64,000 nucleotides of DNA, taken from contig NW_020289999.1 in assembly GCF_003144195.1 (NCBI RefSeq), forward strand, positions 131,544 to 195,543. The letters run 5' to 3'. The notes beneath the pieces are model-generated. The model saw nothing but the letters and a program-made list of their open reading frames with translations. It did not search any database and had not been told where the DNA came from. The translations under genes were made by a program, and so were the position numbers. Shown piece after piece: positions 35,864 to 47,051 of this stretch; within the stretch, counting starts at the first letter, position 1; each line of letters starts with the position of its first letter. The DNA comes from Ceraceosorus guamensis. Lineage: Eukaryota; Basidiomycota; Exobasidiomycetes; Ceraceosorales; Ceraceosoraceae.

Positions 35864-37556
35864 ACTTGTCACCTTGAGGCGACGACAAGGGTCGCGTTGA
35901 TTGTGTTCCGCCTGGCGAGGCCGAGCAAATCGGACGCTGGTTTCGTTCTTCTGCACCCACACGCTCGAGCAATGTTGATGCAGGAATCACTCAAAGGTGT
36001 TGTGGTTGTGAAGACGTACCGAGAGAAATGTGTGCAAGGCGCTTGCGCTCGATCTCGCTCGGAAGTGTCGATGTAGCTCAGACTGCAGCACCTCTTGTGA
36101 AGGTCAGCACGGCAATCGTGCTGCTCCTCGGGTTGTTTGGGACCGAGGTGGAACGGAGCGGGAGGTGAGTGACCTGACGTTAGGGCGTCGTGCCGAGGTC
36201 TCGGAGGCCCTGATTCTATGCTTGGAAAAGGCGGACCAAACGTGGGTTTGTCCGCTCGTAACAGCTCCGTCTGATGCAGAGGGGCACTTGATGATCAGAA
36301 CGTGGCGTCCGCGATTCAACCCGACTGGAGGTAGTATCGGCCGGTTGCCAGAGGCTACAGGCGATTGGACAGGCGGATCTGCTTCGCCGCTAGACAAATG
36401 ACATGTGTGCGCGAATTACGAGCGCCGTAAACCACGAGTTCGGGTGGCCGTTTCGGTGCAATTGGGATGGATGACAAAGTGCCCTCAGAAATTGATCTTT
36501 TCGGCGGTTCGATTGAGGCCGGGGTACCTGTATGCGAGTTGCCCACCTCGTCCAGATCTTCATTCACTAGTCACGCTGGCCTTTCCCAGGTCGAGCAGCG
36601 GCTTCAAATGACCTTCGAGACTGAAAAGTATATGTAGAGCTCGCTCTTAGTGAGAAGCGACCTTGCAGGAGGGGAGTCAGGCACGTCAACGAACGTCGCA
36701 GTTCAAGTGTAGCCAGCACGGATCTTGCGCCACCCTGAGATGCAAAACCCGCGAAGATGTTGATCTAGCGGTCGCGAGGAAGTGTAAGAGGAAATCCGTA
36801 AAGTCAGCTAAGCAGTCCTAACGTAGAGCTTGGTCAGCAAAGACGGTCATCTGCGGAGAGAAGTGTGCACCCTCAATAGACACAACCGGGGCTCACGCGG
36901 GATCCTCCCGATCCGCGGCCGAGTGGACGCTTCGCAGGCACTTCTCGAGTTGTTTGCCATCGACGATCTGAGAAAGGCGATCGAGCCGCACGCACCTTGT
37001 TGTTGCCTCGCTGGCTGATTGCTACTTGCGCTAGTGAGCCGTAATGCTCGATGGAAAGCCGAAGATCCGCAGTTTGGCGGGATGAAGACACTTTCGTTGG
37101 TTATATCTACCTCGGATCGAACAGGCAGATAGATCCATCTACTCTCGCGAGTCTGCGCGTATAAATATATGGACGTCGGTGCAGCCTATATCCGGATCAC
37201 CGCGGTCAGCGGATTGCGTGTTTTGTGCCTGTGGTGTGCTTAAGTGGCGGACGCTCGGAGCTGGATCGAGGAAGCTGCCTTGATTAGCAGAGCTGTACTT
37301 GTAGCCCACTGCTAGCCTTTGGAGACAGAGCAGCAAAATTCGCGAACCAGCGCGATGGATTGTCTGCAATGTGTATATGTTGCACTGAAAATGTGTTCGT
37401 TGGTGATGTTTGATTCGATAAAAGGAAAAAGGAAGACGTTGTGGCAGCTGCTGGTAGCAGTCACTAAGTACCAGGTGCGATTCAGCGGGCTGATGACTTT
37501 CTCGAAGCTCCAGCAGCTAGGAGACTGCTCCATGGCGCAGCTGCCATGAGGAGATG

Positions 37557-37616
<60 letters not shown>
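37557..37616. repeat. (AGCA)15 tetranucleotide microsatellite
   Basis: Fifteen perfect AGCA units run without interruption in the gene-poor gap. Perfect tetranucleotide arrays of this length are usually polymorphic. No coding sequence overlaps it convincingly. Confidence 0.95.
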
Positions 37617-37617
<1 letters not shown>

Positions 37618-38849
37618 TCAAAGCACTGGCTTGGCTGGCTGCTATCATTTAGCCGTGCGACCTAATTGCCGCTACAGCTGAACCTTGCTCTTCATGTCCA
37701 TTCACGATTGCGGTGCTGCTGCTGCTGTAAGACGTTTGACCGCATTTGAGACCGGCCACTGTCGTGAGTCTTCACTCTGCTTGAAGTGAGACAGCCACAG
37801 CATCCACCAATTGCTCTCCTCTGCGCAGCTCGATCGATCGATCGCTCATGCTGGGTGCAAGACCAGCATGTCCAGATGAGGGCCCACAGTATCAACCGTG
37901 CGCACGGATCAGCCAGCCTCCTTACCCAGTGCGTTTCTGTTCAACTTGCAGAGCGCTCGATTGGAACTTGGACAGCAACGACGGCTGACATTTCATCCCT
38001 CGATCGTTCTTGTCGAATCGTGGGTGCAGCTTTCTGACTTGCCTCATGAGCGATGCAACATGCCATGGAAGCGGAGGTCATCGCTGCATGCTGGCCCGGC
38101 TCGCCTTCCGCCTGCGGCGCTTCTAGCTCGATCTGGCTGAAGCAGGAAACATCGCGGCGTCCGGATGCGGCGCGGCCCTGCATGCTGCATATATGCATGG
38201 CAACAAGGATCAAGGCGCGGGCGCGCTTGCGGAGTTGTGGCTTGCTTGCCTGCTTGGGCATGTTCACTCGATCATCTTGACTCGCGCGCGCGGCCAACCC
38301 CAGCTGGCGTCGGAGGGTGTCGAATAACGAGTATGGGGAAGGTTGAGCCCGGATGTAGGTCCACAAAACCTGTATCTACATCACACTACTCTACTCAGCA
38401 GCAGTAAGTGATGTGTTGCGTGACTATTCAGCGAATCTGCATCAAGTAATCAGAATCGAGAACGGCAAATCAGCACGCGATTGCACGACTCGAGCGCTTA
38501 CTGGATCGAGTGTGGCCAAAATAGAGGGATTATGCAACAACGGGCCAAGCTCCGTCCGGCAAAGGTCCCTGCAGCTAGCTTGCTCTCATCATGGCCATGC
38601 ACTCACGCCTTGACACTCGTGACTGTTGACTTCGATTGGTCTCTGCCCCTCAAAAATTCGGCCTCTCATCCAATGCAGCGCGGAGCATGCTGCATGCTGC
38701 ATGGCGGATGACGGCTGTCGCTTTTGACGCAAAGCTTGGCACGAACCTCCGGACGCTCGACCTCTGCCTTGCCCTGACACGCATGCATCCATCCAAAAGT
38801 CCAGACCGCAGACCCGAAGCGGAGAAATGGCCGTGACTGGAGAATCAGA

Positions 38850-39240
38850 ACCAGAATTTATAGTGACTTTACGCGACTCGTGGCTGTTTAGACATGCAAT
38901 TCTCTCTCTCTCATTCTCACCCTGTTCCTTGATTATACTCGATGAAATCGCCGTTGCTGCTGCTGCAGCGCGTGCCTTTTACCGCGCCCTGCTGCAGCCG
39001 TTGTCATACTCACACTGTGACTACTCGTGACTGTATATTCACACAGCCTTGACGAACTTTGCTGATGGTCTCGGACCTGCATGCTCACCGAACCCATCGC
39101 GGCTGCATGGAAGATCTCGCCATCATCAGCAGCACGATGTCCGCTATGGAGTTCAAGAAGCATCCCGATCAAAGACTCGAGACTCGTGACTCTTCTGTTA
39201 GTTGTTCACTACCAGCAAGAACCAAAAGTTAATCCGTGTC
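38850..39240. repeat. GTGACTC-type word cluster
   Basis: Includes ACGCGACTCGTGGCTG near 38871, CACACTGTGACTACTCGTGACTG near 39010 and AGACTCGAGACTCGTGACTC near 39174. These belong to the same degenerate word family seen in the other long gaps. Confidence 0.45.
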
Positions 39241-40091
39241 TGGTGCCGAGGGAGCGAATGCAATTAAGATGAACGAGGCGATTGCATGCGCACCACGCTC
39301 TTGGAGCGCGCGGACGCGCCACGCCGCGCCGGATACGGACGGCAATTCAGTTTTGAGTCGTGACGAGTATCGCTGCTGGGACTTCGACGCACGCGCCTCA
39401 ATAGCTTTCCACAACCATGCAGCTCAGCTCGACAAAACACACACCGCACACTACTCCACTTCAAGAAGCACAATAGGCTCTCGCAAACAATCACGTGAAT
39501 CGGTACACCCCTGAACAGAGGGACCAGCTTCTACAGGATAATTCGTAATTCCAAGAATCGGGAGAGACGGTCAGAGCCGGAAATTCGAAAGCATCAAGCA
39601 ATCTAGAACATTCCTCATTCTCCGTGAGTAGGTTTGACAGACAGGCTTTTCATATCAACATTGATTCACGATTGATGATGCGTACACGATGACATCGACT
39701 GACGTCCATCCGTGGGCCTTTTGGTCAACAATGCAGCATTATTGACATACTCTCTCTCCATACACGCTATTCGCGCTCATACTTTGCGAATACTCGTTCG
39801 TCGAGTGCAATCCGGCGCAAACGCTTCCCCATTGAAGGCCTGAAAGGCTAGACTTGAGGCACGCCTGGACTCTCAGCTCGTCAAACTCATCTCACGAAGG
39901 TCTTTGGCCCAGAATCGACGTTTTTTAGCGCCGCGCCGACTCTGGCATCTCTCAGCTTGTCGGACCGCGGCGGCGGCAAGGGACGTCTTTCCAACTCCCC
40001 ACGGACGTCTCCTTCCTGGTGCATCGATCGTGGACACTTTGACCCTCAGTTCATCAAGTTCAACCGCCTTGCTCACTGCAGCATCAGCGCA

Positions 40092-40507
40092 ATGTCGGAT
40101 CTAGCAACGTCCGTGATGGACTCGCTGTTCCAGCCAGGTCTAAATACACCCATGAAGAAAGCGATGGATCTAAGCTTTTACGGCTTGTTCATCGTCCTTG
40201 GAGGTCTATCACTTCTAACGGGCGGTAATGTACACGTGCTGGCTTTGCTAGGTATCGCTATTGCGCTATTCTGCAGTATCAATTGGTCAGTTCTGCTTGT
40301 GTGCTTCGAATCTTGTCGCATCCACACCGACTCGTCCAGCTGAAGCCTTCAGGCGTCCTTCGTGCCTTGACCAGGTTCTTGTCGGAGCTTGCCAAGCTGC
40401 CACCGTCAGCGAGGGAAGTGCAGCAGATGCCTTCGGATGCGATAGCGGAAGCAAAATCGGGATCAAATACACAAGACGCATCATTAGAATATAAGAAGGA
40501 GAAGTGA
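40092..40507 (+). CDS. PKR1: ER protein Pkr1 (V-ATPase assembly factor)
   Basis: Exons 40092-40285 and 40375-40507 encode 108 residues. The N-terminus MDSLFQPGLNTPMKKAM is the conserved Pkr1 start (SIFxPG pattern). It is followed by two membrane helices (about 27-43 and 47-65) with a GGNVHV turn and ending in SINW, the family's INWF junction. The intron donor is GTCAGT, and the acceptor CCAG at 40374 was chosen because it restores W-FLSELAKL. The tail is short, polar and lysine-ending (SLEYKKEK). Pkr1 is a small endoplasmic-reticulum membrane protein needed in yeast for assembly of the V0 sector of the V-ATPase. Size matches the family (about 110-130 aa). With the Oxr1-like protein, it is a second V-ATPase-related gene in the window, though not adjacent. 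Confidence 0.82.
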
Positions 40508-41322
40508 GCACCAGAATGGATGCAGGAGCTACGACGGCTAGCGAGTCAGCTCCCTTTAGAATGTCACCCTTGCTTGAGCGCACACATACCCCGCACACAC
40601 ACCGCTCCAGATCCTGTTCAAGCTACCTCAAGAGACTCGGTGCATGTACCTGTGTCTATCAAGAATCGCGAAGGAGGTTCAGGATGCTGAAGGGCACCTT
40701 GACTCCTAGAAGTAACGCCTGGGGTGCGTGCAGTCACAGTGGCGCACTCTCCATGGCCTTCGAGGCGACGTGCGGCGTGATCCGCTCGCGCGCTGACCTG
40801 ACATGCGCTCACATTACTGTCGGAATTTTTGTGACCTCTACCTCCGGACCTTCGGCCTGATCAATCGTTCGGTCAGTGGGTCACAATCGAAAATATATCG
40901 CGCGACGGAATGTCTTGAAGCGAGTAGTAGTGGTATGCGTGTCGCGTGTGAGTGAGCGGGTGAAGTGAGCGGTTGGTTGGCTTTGCCCTACGACTGGCAC
41001 GTGGTCCAGCTATACTGGGAACCAATGCACGTGATGCGCGCCCGCTCCGCGCCCCGCCAGTCGCCATTTGGCAGGACCAATCCCAAGCAGCCCACCTCTG
41101 CGATCGTGATCGCACCCTTCACCTCTGGGTCATCATCCACCGCTCGCTGAGGTTTCCTTTTGATGAATCTCCATAGCGAGCCCAGCACCACGAAGCTTCT
41201 CTGCTCCCATCGCTCGTTGCCTCCGCCATCTTGTTGCGCAAACAATCCATCCCAGCGGACCCACAATCATACTGACGCGCACGCCACAGCTACATTTGCC
41301 GTGACGCCTGCCTCTAGCAACC
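40508..41322. promoter_or_regulatory. Intergenic region upstream of the SKIP gene
   Basis: This 815-bp region lies between co-oriented genes. A 92-codon antisense frame at 40988-41266 looks superficially protein-like but begins without an ATG and overlaps the likely promoter, so it was not called. No regulatory motif is identified. Confidence 0.45.
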
Positions 41323-43340
41323 ATGTCCACGGCCACCTTATCCTCGCTCTTGCCTGCTCCTTCGGTCTCAGTGGCCGATGAACTGGATGATGACAACGTG
41401 CTCGGCAGTGGCGCGTCGCAGCAGAGTCTGTCGATCGCTCCAAAAGCTAGCATCCCTCCGTATGGTCAAAGGAGCAACTGGAAACCTCGTCTAGAGGAGG
41501 ATTTTGCTGATGGAGGAGCTTATCCGGAGTGTCACTTGGCCCAGTACCCTAGAGATATGGGCCGCAAGAAGTCGGTGAGTGCCCTCATTCCTCGAATCGA
41601 TGGGGCTCGAGCAATGGTGGGAAGATGGTGCGAGAATGCTGACTGACGCCTTATCCTCGCCTTGCCACTTCCTCAGGCTAAGCCGGGAAGCCAGCTCTCC
41701 CTGCAGGTAGACGCTGAGGGCAATGTTCGCTACGATGCTATAGTGCAACAAGGTCGCAAGGATGGGCAGATGGTGCAATCTCGCCTGAAAGATACGCTAC
41801 CGATGCATGAGCGAGATGATATGAAGGACGTGTCGCTAGAGAGACCAGACGAGGCATCCGTCATGTCGACCGCTGAGCGAACGCGTTTGGCTCTGGAAAA
41901 GATCACCCAGGGCAAGATCAAAGCTGCTCAACCCAAGCATGTATCCAACACTGCTGGCAACAGCACTTTTGTCAGGTACACACCCGGAGCTCAGGGTGCT
42001 GCGGCTGGAGGATCTCAAAGAATCATCAAGATGACTGAACAGGTAGAGGATCCGCTCGAACCGGCCAAGTTCCGCTTCAAGAAGAACCCGCGCGGCGATC
42101 CGAGCCCTCCTCCTCCTGTGCTCAGAAGCCCTCCTCGCAAAGTCACGGCGGCTGAGCAAAAAGAGTGGATGATCCCACCTTGCATTTCGAATTGGAAGAA
42201 CAACAAGGGTTACACCATCCCGCTCGACAAACGTCTGGCAGCGGATGGTCGAGGCCTGCAAGATGTGCACATCAACGATGGCTTTGCGCATTTTAGCGAG
42301 GCTCTGCACTTGGCAGAGAGACATTCCAGAGAAGAAGTGCATCAGCGCAGCATCATGCAACAGAAATTGGCGCAGAAGGAGAAAGCTGCAAAGGAGGAGC
42401 ATCTGCGTGCGCTTGCTCAGAGAGCTAGGGACGAGAGGGCAGGCATCGCACCTAGCGCTACACCCATGAGCAATGTGGGAGATAGGAGCGACCCGACGGA
42501 TCGCATGACTGCAGCAGGGGGAGGATCGATGCCTTCTGCGCTGGCGGCATACGGCAGCGATAGCGACAGCGACAGCTCGAGCGAGGAGGATGATGAAGCT
42601 GCAAGGGAGCGCGATCGTGTCCGAGCAGAGCGTAAAAGGGACCGAGAGCGCGAGATGCGCATGGCGAGCATGGGCAGCGAGCAACGGGCTCGCATGCTCG
42701 CACGAGAGCAGAATCGCGACATTTCGGAAAAGGTTGCGTTGGGTTTGGCAAAGCCTACCAACACTTCGGATCAGGTGGACTCCAGATTGTTCAATCAGGA
42801 ATCCTACTCTGCTGGATTTGGAGATGATGAGAGCTACAATACGTTTGACAAGCCGCTTTTCCAGGGAAGCAGCGCTGCTCAGACGCTCTATAGACGACCG
42901 GCTGGAAATTCGGCGGTGGACGTGTACGCTGCGACGGAGGAAGCTGCGAATGAGGCCATGAGAAATGATCGGTTCGGTCTTGGTAAAGGAAAGGCTTTTG
43001 AGGGCGCAGATCTGCAAGAGGTGAGCGCGACACTTTTCGACCTTGCCAAGCGGTGCGAAATCTCAAGCCACTGATCATCTTTCTCCTCCCTTTTCTCTTC
43101 AGGAACGTTCGGGTCCAGTCCAATTCGAAAAGGATACCTCGGACCCCTTTGCGATCGATGCATTCTTGGACGATGCGAAACGAGGTACGAAGCGATCAGG
43201 AATCGAGACGTGAGTCAAAGCTGCACCTCGACGGCCGAAGCGCGTCGCCCTTTGCTGACCGGTCACTCCTCATTCGACTCGATGCGCCACACAGCGCCAG
43301 CTCTTCCCGTGCGAAGCGACAGAAGGACGAAGATGACTGA
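41323..43340 (+). CDS. PRP45: Pre-mRNA splicing factor Prp45/SKIP (SNW domain)
   Basis: Exons 41323-41574, 41677-43020, 43103-43209 and 43295-43340 encode 582 residues. The early region has the typical IPPYGQRSNWKPR and a YPECHLAQYP segment. The SNW domain includes IPPCISNWKNNKGYTIPLDK at about 250-269, which contains the family's name-giving S-N-W-K motif, followed by ADGRGLQDVHINDGFAHFSE. A long charged helix rich in Arg, Glu and Ala follows, then DISEKVALGLAKP and a C-terminal EERSGPVQFEKD segment shared by SKIP proteins. SKIP/Prp45 is a component of the activated spliceosome and helps the Prp22 step. Metazoan SKIP also acts as a transcription coregulator. All introns are GTGAGT/GTGAGC with CAG. 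Length is similar to other basidiomycete homologues. Confidence 0.93.
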
Positions 43341-44050
43341 ACGCCGGCATGAGCTTCGACGCATCGCTTTCGGTGTTTTGGAGCTTTGCATCAGCAAAAT
43401 GTCTCACGGCTCGAATCGCTCTCGCCACACTGTTGCTAGCTATATCAATCTATTGCATTTCCAACATGACCTTTGCCCCATTCATTCGTTGTCTTGCAAC
43501 GCTCGCAATGCTTCCAATGCGCTGGCTCCACGCGCGTAGCGCGGATGGGTCTTCCTGCGAGCCCGCAAAACAGGCTTCTTTGTTTCTTTCCTCAAAAAGT
43601 GGAGTGGTGACGTTGCTTCGAGCGGGAATGCTACGTGTTGCTCCTCAAATGGAGAGGCGGCAGCCTTCTCAGACAGAGGGCAGGCGATCCCTAATGAGCT
43701 GCGAATCGCGTGCAGCATGGGCCGGTGGACTTGGCACTGAGTGCCCTCCGAAGTGCATCTTGCACGCGCGCGGCCCTCCAGACGAACGTCAAGGTTAGCG
43801 TCGGCGGATCTCAGCTTGGGCGCTCGCAATGGCAAGGCCGTAGCGAATCGTGTCGAGCACTGCGAGCACATTCGCCAGTGCTGATTCTAGGTCCGTGGTG
43901 CTGCGAATGCGCATGGCGTGGCCCAAATTGCGTGCGATCGGCAAGGCGTTTCGATTCACTGCCTTGACGGGATCAAGCAATGCGCAGCGTTGATGGTGCT
44001 AGCTAGCTGCTTTACGCGAGTCGCGTTGCTGCAGAGTTTGGCGAAACGGT
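43341..44050. other. Convergent 3' intergenic region
   Basis: This 710-bp region lies between the SKIP and ketopantoate reductase stops. A 149-codon plus-strand frame at 43349-43798 and a minus-strand frame at 43795-43980 (start-less, with a well-formed helix-like sequence) are open but show no family resemblance. Confidence 0.4.
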
Positions 44051-45772
44051 TCAGAAAACGCCTCTTCTAATGGGTCCTCTTCCGGCTCTCGTCGCCTTCA
44101 GGGTGACCAAGCGAGCCAAGTTGAGATTGACTGGGGTTGGTATCCTCATCGATTCGCCCAATGCCGCGATATAGCCATTGATGAATTCCACCTCCGTAGA
44201 TCCTCTATTGGATTGAATATCCTGCAGCATGCTGCTGATGTTTTGAGAAGTCAAGCGCGCTACGTCCAACGCTTCCGACAACAGTCCGCCCGGCTTGAAC
44301 ACCTCCTCTGCTTGCGCCAGACGCTCCTCCGCACCCTCGGGATCATCCAATCTGTCCCGTGCAGCTGCAGCTCTCGCCTGGGCGATAAGCACAGTGCTAG
44401 CCTCGGCACATATGCTACGCATCGTGTCAGTTGCGGGGCCGTTCCCAAACAGGTCCCCATTCCTGCATTCAGCTAGAGCCGTCAAGGGATTGATGCAGGC
44501 GTTGACGACCAGCTTCTTGAGCACAGTCAGCTGCATCTCTCGAATCGGCTGCCACGTCACATTGAGTGGCAAGCTCAGTAAAGTCGCGACTGTCCTCTGC
44601 AACGTGAGTGTGGAGTGAGGGTCGCTCGGAATTGCGCCGACGTCCAACAATTTGTGATCTCGATACACAAGGGCGGAACTGGTTGCGCTCTGGCTCGTTT
44701 CCGCTGCGGCAGCTGGCCGAAAGATCTCCCAGCCCCTTGGTCTGCGGGGTGACCTGCGATCGTCATGAGTGCCGAGATTGCCGGCGGAGCGATTCGCCGC
44801 CTCGCGCTGCTGCTCCGCTGCCCCGGCATCCTTCGGACTCTGCACCAGCAAGTGCTCATATCCTCGCGGCGCGCGGGCGGGATTAGGTACAATGGCAAAA
44901 TTGAGGGTGCCAAAGGCCGCGTGAACGACGTGCAGTCGATTCCGTCTGTAGGCGCCATGTGTGGTGCTGGCGATGATGAAATTTGGTCTCGTCTCGGGGT
45001 CTGGGAACAACCGCGTGTTGAGAAGGTCGAGGACTCCTTGCCCGTTCTGAAGCAGCACGACCGTGCTGGCTGGCGTGAGTCGTTTCGAGAGAGATTTGAT
45101 GGCATCGAGTGTTGTATCCGCCTTGCTCGATACGATGAGGCTATCGATCGCATCTCTCCCAAGACCGGCAGCTGCGCAGATTCCGGGAGCCTGCGCTCCT
45201 TGCGATCGAGTAGAGCCCCCTTTCGCTCCCACTCCCGGACCTGAGCTGTTTCCCCCCAGCAGGCTGTCGAAGACGAGGCCTTTGGCATGATGCTCCTCAA
45301 GTGTGAAGCCTTGCTCCTTCCACTTGACATTCTCCCTCTCGTACAAGATAGAGTCCTCCATGCTTTGCGTGCCGATGTGTCCTCTTCGATTTCGTATCCC
45401 TCGCAAGTGTAGCGTAACCTCGCTTTGTTCTTGGAGCGGCATGTAGGGCGCTGCGTGTGGAGCAGGATTGAAAAAGTGCGGTGGACCTCCCGAGGCTCCC
45501 CTTCTCTGCACGCCATCCGAGCTTTTCCTTTCATTGACCGAAGGTTGTGCGAAGTCTTCGATGGCCCCGTCACCGCTGGCGGACGACACGTCGAGACGTG
45601 CGCTCGGATCGATTCCGGCATTTTGTTGCAAGGCTTCGATTGAAGGATTGGATGGCGTTGTCTGAGGGTCGCGGTATTGAGAAAAGTGGACTTGCGATGC
45701 TCTAAGTGTTCTTCGCAAGTGAAAGGCGATGAGAGAGCCGATGGATCCCACGCCAGTGACATGGAAGCGCAT
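44051..45772 (-). CDS. PAN5: 2-dehydropantoate 2-reductase (ketopantoate reductase)
   Basis: A single exon of 573 residues. The NADPH-binding Rossmann start is MRFHVTGVGSIGSLIAFHLR (GxGxxG type). The mid-region has SLIVSSKADTTLDAIKSL and TVVLLQNGQGVLD, both typical of the family. The catalytic region is VLKKLVVNACINPLTALAE (Lys near 419-420, Asn 424), with the C-terminal STEVEFINGYIAALGE. The enzyme reduces ketopantoate to pantoate in pantothenate and CoA synthesis. The protein is much longer than the 350-400 residues of most relatives because of two inserts: about 110 disordered residues after the first beta strand region, and about 60 Ser/Arg/Pro-rich residues near 310-370. The first in-frame ATG directly precedes the Rossmann motif, so the start is firm. 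Confidence 0.88.
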   Translation of the reverse strand: MRFHVTGVGSIGSLIAFHLRRTLRASQVHFSQYRDPQTTPSNPSIEALQQNAGIDPSARLDVSSASGDGAIEDFAQPSVNERKSSDGVQRRGASGGPPHFFNPAPHAAPYMPLQEQSEVTLHLRGIRNRRGHIGTQSMEDSILYERENVKWKEQGFTLEEHHAKGLVFDSLLGGNSSGPGVGAKGGSTRSQGAQAPGICAAAGLGRDAIDSLIVSSKADTTLDAIKSLSKRLTPASTVVLLQNGQGVLDLLNTRLFPDPETRPNFIIASTTHGAYRRNRLHVVHAAFGTLNFAIVPNPARAPRGYEHLLVQSPKDAGAAEQQREAANRSAGNLGTHDDRRSPRRPRGWEIFRPAAAAETSQSATSSALVYRDHKLLDVGAIPSDPHSTLTLQRTVATLLSLPLNVTWQPIREMQLTVLKKLVVNACINPLTALAECRNGDLFGNGPATDTMRSICAEASTVLIAQARAAAARDRLDDPEGAEERLAQAEEVFKPGGLLSEALDVARLTSQNISSMLQDIQSNRGSTEVEFINGYIAALGESMRIPTPVNLNLARLVTLKATRAGRGPIRRGVF

Positions 45773-47051
45773 CACGCGCCGCGAATGGACGGATATCTGC
45801 TCGAGAGGGCGCTGATTGTATGCGCCCTCCTATCACCCTGATGGGTGGCTTGCAAAGACCACCCTGTATAATCGAGACCGATGCAAGCGAGTGAGAGTGG
45901 CCACATTCAACTCTGAGCCGTGTAGGCTTGGGTGGGTAAAAGTATCGCTGACCGATGGGTTACCTCGACCAGTGGCGCATGCTTCGAAAAATGACACCTG
46001 GGAGCTCTGCTTCCTTTGAGCGACGACCTGAGCGCTGCGCTCGCCAGAGAGTGGGCAATATGCAGAGGCGGAGAGCGTGCCAGTGGTTGTGATTGTGCAA
46101 GTTCGAGCTGCTCGAGTGCAAGCAAAAGTTCAACACCTGACTGCGCGGCCTTCGCCTTCGGAAGAGCAAGTCAGCCGATGAGAGGCACTCGATGGTGCGA
46201 GACGAACGTGGTGGGCGCTTGCTGTACGTAAGTGGAAGTGGTCGAAGTGCGGAAACGAGCCGCAAGTCGAATCGTGCAAATCCGGGAACCCTTGTTTGGT
46301 AAGATTCAAATTGTCCGTCTCTTCATGGCCGCTACGGATTTTGATTTCTTCCTCCGTCAGCGCGGCCTTGACCGGCTGACCCAAGCCTGCACGCTTTCCC
46401 GTACGAGAGATGACTAATCACCGCACGGCGAGCGCACACGCACGCGACTTCTTGCATAGCCAGTCGCGACGATTCATCGATTGCATTGTGATTGCACACC
46501 ATCATCACATCAGCCACGCGTTTCGAATTGTTCGTATTCACTTGGGCCTGATGCAGAAAGGAGTGTGGAACATGTGGGCTTCGGCGGGCGATTGGAGGTC
46601 AACCCGCGCTAAGGGTAACGACCTCGCAGTCAGAAAGTGTGCCAGTGAGGAAATGCAACGTTCAAAGTTCGGACATGGATCGAGAAGGCATCAAAGAGCT
46701 GAGACAAGGAACAGGGGTTGGGGGTGGGAAGGAGATGCGAAGAGAAACCGTGTACCATGCAGAGACGCTGAATCCAGCCACAGGCAAGGAAAAGGCCTCG
46801 TCCTGTTGCGAGCTGCAAGAAGAGTGTCGAATGTGCTCAAAGATGACCCTGTATTAGATGGGAGTGCCAGAAAATCAATGTTCTTTTGTAGCGGTTTGGG
46901 TTGGCGACGAGAAAGAGCGAGACCGGCTGCAAACCGCATCCATGCGGAGGGAAGGTCGTTGGATGGGCTGCTGCTGTCGCCAAAAGAAGGTGACGGTGAG
47001 GGCGGAGGCCATTTCTTGCAGGAGTGTGTTGGACCGGCCGGCAGCAACGAA
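45773..47051. other. Unassigned intergenic region, 1.3 kb
   Basis: Lies between the ketopantoate reductase start and the megaenzyme stop. Several overlapping frames exist. The most protein-like is on the minus strand near 46265-46410, with GKRAGLGQPVKAALTEEE, but it lacks a good start or clear splice partners. The right part is probably the 3' UTR of the megaenzyme. No gene is called. Confidence 0.4.

Larger units (their letters stand above)
35864..40091. other. Large gene-poor gap, 4.2 kb
   Basis: No gene is supported over 4.2 kb, the longest such gap in the window. Many ORFs of 60-140 codons exist on both strands but overlap one another and lack protein-like patterns. The region includes an (AGCA)15 microsatellite at 37557-37616, a CGATCGATCGATCG tract near 37830, GCATGC-type words near 38180 and 38690, and GTGACTC/GATTCACGATT words near 39180 and 39665. 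The left few hundred bases are probably leader and promoter of the RhoGEF gene, and the right end holds the Pkr1 promoter. A non-coding RNA cannot be excluded. Confidence 0.5.

Noticed and set aside
37312-37605. A frame encoding a Leu-Ala-Cys repeat
   Set aside because: It is simply the translation of the (AGCA)n microsatellite.
41836-43017. A 393-codon antisense frame in the SKIP gene
   Set aside because: The plus strand encodes the SNW domain. The antisense reading is Ser/Leu/Arg-rich as expected for a shadow.
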